Shown piece by piece: positions 61,060-64,000 of a stretch of 64,000 nt of DNA. Under the pieces are notes generated by a model that was given only the letters and a program-made list of their open reading frames with translations, did not search any database and had not been told where the DNA came from. The DNA is taken from the NCBI RefSeq assembly GCF_019175385.1, contig NC_083337.1, forward strand, positions 43,996,938-44,060,937, written 5' to 3'. The stretch comes from Lycium barbarum (Eukaryota; Streptophyta; Magnoliopsida; Solanales; Solanaceae). The number at the start of each line of letters is the position of its first letter. The stretch's first letter is position 1. Position numbers and translations under genes: made by a program.

Positions 61060-63476
61060 TATCACGACCCGGCTAGGGGGCCGCGACGAGCACCCGGTGC
61101 TACCCCACCCGAGCACCCCCTTATCGTACATAACATAACATCTAGGTGAACCATAAGTCAATTCGTGCTTTTTTTATTATCGGTAATCATATTGATCCCA
61201 TTAGACGACCATCATCATTTAACATATCATAGGCATCTAGGCCACACCATAAGTACAAGGCCGACGTGGCTAACAAAAGATATACAAAACATGGGCCGGC
61301 ATGGCCGAACATCTCTACCCACATACACATGACTACGAGCCTCTAAGAGTATGACATATCGTATGAGCGGGACAAGACCCCGCTATGCCCATAATTATAT
61401 ACACAAAAGAATAAGTACCCAAAAGCTACGGCTCCGAAAGAAATGGAGCTCTGCTATGCAATCTCTGAATAAGCAGCTATGGATCAAGTCTGTCTCCCTG
61501 TGCACCTGCGGGCATGACGCAGCGTCCACAAACAAAAGGACGTCAGTACGAAGAATGTACTGAGTATGTAAAGCATGATCAACATCAATATAGAAGCATA
61601 ATAGATATCATATGAAGATAGCATAGGAGGGGAGACAGTAATATCATCATCATCATGTCGCTTACTTGCATACATCGTCGTTCGTATCCCATAATAATAC
61701 TCGTACCATACTTGTGCTCATATTCGTATGCATGTCCTTATTCGTATTCTTATACATAGTCTTATCACATTCATATTCATATTATATACCTAGCCATACA
61801 CTTATATACATACATAGCGTACCCGACCATAAGGTTCGGTGTTTCATACGTACTTGGCCAACCAAGGCTCAATGTTATTTCTACCTGGCCCTACCAAGGC
61901 TTCAGGGTTATCCGTACCATCTGCAGACGTGCGCGCGCGTTTCGTAATCGTATACGTACTTCATGCATATTCATATACATATATTCTACCCGGCGTTATA
62001 AGCTCGGGGTTCATTATAGCCCTTCATAGGCAAATATAAGTATAATAGCCCGTAGGCACCTTTTGCATCATTTTTGATATCATTAACATTACTATTCTCA
62101 TCGTTATCGTTACATCTACATTATGGACTTACTCGTCATACGAGGAACATAGTATAATCATAGTACATATCAAGGGTCGTGAGCTTATGAGCTCGGAATG
62201 TCAACCATGTGAAGACAACATACTCATATGGAGGAATTAGGAATTTGGCCAAGAACCATGCCTTATGAAAGAAGGGTTAGCCTTACATACCTTTCCGTCG
62301 AACTATTCTACACTTGCACGTTCCCTTCCAATGCTAGTGTTTATACCTTCATTAATATCATAACTATGGCCATTAGTCATTCACATTATCCACATTATCT
62401 AGATTCCTCAATTTGCCTCTAATTCACCCACATTCATGATTATAACACCCATCTTCGTCCATTCGTCTAAAGTGTTTAGTTCATGATCTTAATACCATTT
62501 ATAACACATTCATAACACAACACAACAACATTCATAACTCAATTCAAACTATTTCTCAAAATGTCACTATTCATCATTCATGACCTAGTTGACCACATTT
62601 TCTACAATCCATGTATTTTAATTCTCCAATACCTTAAACATCTTGTAAAAATCATGAATCTTACCTTAGAAGTTGTAGGAACAAGCTTTGGTTGATAATA
62701 CTCTTCTTTGACCAAAACCCTAGTTTTTCTCCATTTTGATTTCTTGACTTGGATGATCCTTGATGATTCCCTTATCCTTGATTCACTTGTCTTAATGTTA
62801 TTGATTGCTTATAATCCTTGAAACTCATATAATAAATGTAGGGAGAAGTTCTAGAGAGAAGTGGTGTAATGTTGTAATGAAATAAAATAAGTCTTGATCC
62901 TCATATTTAATGAATTGGAAAATCTTGGTTGGGTGAACAGTGGTCGTCCATGGAGGTTTACGGACCGTATTCCACTATACGGCTCGTCCTCCATGGGCGT
63001 ATTTAGCCATTTCCAGAACCATAAGCTGGGCTGCCTTCATGGTGGTTTACGACCATGGTTTACGGGTCGTAAATCACTTTACGGTCCGTCCACCAGGTCG
63101 TTTTTAACCATTTCCTCGGCTGGCAGAAAGTTGAAGTTTGGCATGCCAGTTTACGACCTGGCAGTTTACGGACCGTATACCAGTTTACGGTCCGTATTTG
63201 CACTTTACGACCACTGGCAGAAAGCTGAAGCTTTTGCATGGCAGTTTACGACTGCCAGTTTACGGACCGTATTGCACTTCACGGTCCGTATTTTGCAATA
63301 TACGACCACTGGGCAGTTTTGCCAACTTTCAATTTTTCTCATTTCTCGACTTTTCATTCTAATCATCCACATCCCTTTTCATACATTTCCCATGAAACAT
63401 TATACACTCGCTCTCCTCGCACACATCATTAGTTCATTTACTTGCGTACCAACGGGAAATTTTCCGAGGTGTAACA
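61060..63476 (-). repeat. R6 5' LTR, 2,417 bp
   Basis: Inner terminus TATCACGACCCGG (G-to-A at the second base) and outer terminus GAGGTGTAACA. Hairpin module at 61506-61567, with stems CTGCG / CGCAG, CGTCC / GGACG and TCAGTAC / GTACTGA, all intact. Confidence 0.95.
62959..63290. promoter_or_regulatory. U3 palindrome array of R6
   Basis: TACGGACCGTA at 62959, 63167 and 63261; TACGGTCCGTA at 63186; near-copies at 63061, 63080 and 63280; half-sites TTTACGACC between. The array starts 186 bp from the LTR's 5' end and is repeated in the other LTR. It keeps a long non-genic reading frame open. Confidence 0.75.
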
Positions 63477-64000
63477 GTTAGATTCTCGAGGATGGTGTAT
63501 TTACAGGGGAAATGCTGCCGAAAATTTGGTAGATAAAGTGTTAGTTAGGATGAGATTCTTGGATATCTATAGCTAATGTTTGTATTCATTAACATTGTTA
63601 TAGATTTTGGGAAGGCCAAGAGTTAAGTTGGATTGACTAAGGAAGCAGACAAGGTATGTTAAGGCTCGTCCCTTTCTTTCAAAGGCATGATCCCGATGTT
63701 ATGATTCCATAATTATTTCCATATTTTCCTTGTTTTCAAAAGTTAGATGTTTATGATTTCAAGGCATGATTCTTTTCCCGATAACCTGTCAATGTTTTCC
63801 AAAAATGTCCGTATTTTTCCAAAACAAAGGTTTATGGTATTGTAAGCTTTTATGACAATAACGATGGATATGTTTTACAACGACATTGATGATGTCGAGG
63901 ATAAGAATATTTCTATGATGGCTATGATAAGAATGGTTTCATGTTTGAAAGGTACTTGATGTGATCATTGCTTGATTTTCCAAAAATGGCTTCTGAAAAG

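Larger units (their letters stand above)
53420..63476 (-). mobile_element. R6: nearly intact Ty3/gypsy chromovirus-like element, 10,057 bp
   Basis: Flanked by a perfect GTTAG duplication (53415-53419, 63477-63481) in F2's 3' LTR. Minus-strand order: 5' LTR 63476-61060, PBS 61055-61043, gag-pol 60849-56050, stem-loop and PPT, 3' LTR 55843-53420. By eye the LTRs differ by about 45 substitutions over 2.4 kb (just under 2%) plus a 7-bp indel, so the insertion is recent. All parts of an autonomous element are present; two nonsense codons in gag-pol and one PBS change are the visible defects. Confidence 0.95.
46642..64000 (+). mobile_element. F2: non-autonomous LTR retrotransposon (LARD-like), extends past the window
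   Basis: 5' LTR 46642-49481, PBS 49485-49497, 2.66-kb non-coding interior, stem-loop plus PPT 52110-52145, and 3' LTR from 52146, interrupted by R6 (53420-63476) and still incomplete at 64000. LTRs start TGTTATATCCCGC and end GGTGTGACA. About 5 differences in the first 230 bp suggest roughly 2% divergence; one LTR has an extra block of about 45 bp near 52865. The leader resembles R6's for about 180 bp. The interior holds 5S-rRNA-like and tRNA-like segments. Expected left target duplication GTGGG. Confidence 0.9.
52146..64000 (+). repeat. F2 3' LTR, split by R6, incomplete at window end
   Basis: Host sequence 52146-53419 and 63482-64000, collinear with 46642 to about 48391. Differs from the 5' LTR by an extra block of about 45 bp near 52865 and few substitutions. 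About 1 kb more is expected beyond 64000. Confidence 0.92.

Overview
This window looks like intergenic plant heterochromatin built almost entirely of nested LTR retrotransposons. I see no host protein-coding gene and no intact rRNA, tRNA, CRISPR or bacterial-type feature. The coding traces are Ty3/gypsy gag-pol of the chromodomain (Tekay/Del-like) type, with LTRs of 2.2-3.9 kb, tRNA-iMet-type primer-binding sites and 5-bp target duplications, plus one small Ty1/copia (SIRE-like) remnant. Element style suggests an asterid dicot, probably Solanaceae; that assignment is from family resemblance, not a search. I use these labels: E1, R1, S1, F1, C1, S3, F3, R3, S2, R4, R5, F2, R6 (F = plus strand, R = minus strand, S = solo or isolated LTR).

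Left block (1-23263). An LTR end (1-406) interrupts E1, a decayed plus-strand element whose integrase and truncated 3' LTR reach about 2045. There E1 is abruptly joined to R1 (about 2046-20780, minus strand), a non-autonomous element with about 3.9-kb LTRs around a 2.6-kb non-coding interior. R1's left LTR holds the solo LTR S1 (4404-6760). Its right LTR holds F1 (13277-20108, TSD AAAGG), which has lost gag and most of its 5' LTR. R1 itself sits in the copia remnant C1 (20790-21795), whose LTR is cut by S3 and then by F3. F3 runs into a 500-N assembly gap (23264-23763).

Right block (23764-64000) is a five-layer nest. R3 (minus, decayed gag-pol) carries solo LTR S2 (TSD CTCGG) and R4 in its right LTR. 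R4 (minus, decayed gag-pol) carries R5 in its right LTR. R5's LTR carries F2 (plus, non-autonomous). F2's 3' LTR carries R6 (53420-63476, minus, TSD GTTAG), a nearly intact 10-kb element with a 1,599-codon gag-pol frame broken only by two nonsense codons.

The most unusual content is non-coding. F2's interior contains a gapless 103-nt segment that by eye matches plant 5S rRNA at about 79 positions (50390-50492), and further on a tRNA-like A-box/B-box pair (51943-52011). Diverged LTRs share structures whose stems change together: a three-hairpin module in the 3' half of the LTR, a stem-loop beside the polypurine tract, a TATA box followed by GAGATGCTGCC, and arrays of palindromes in U3 whose arms covary between families. 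Each non-autonomous element shares its 5' leader with one autonomous family in the window (R1 with R4, F2 with R6/R3), which suggests mobilisation in trans.
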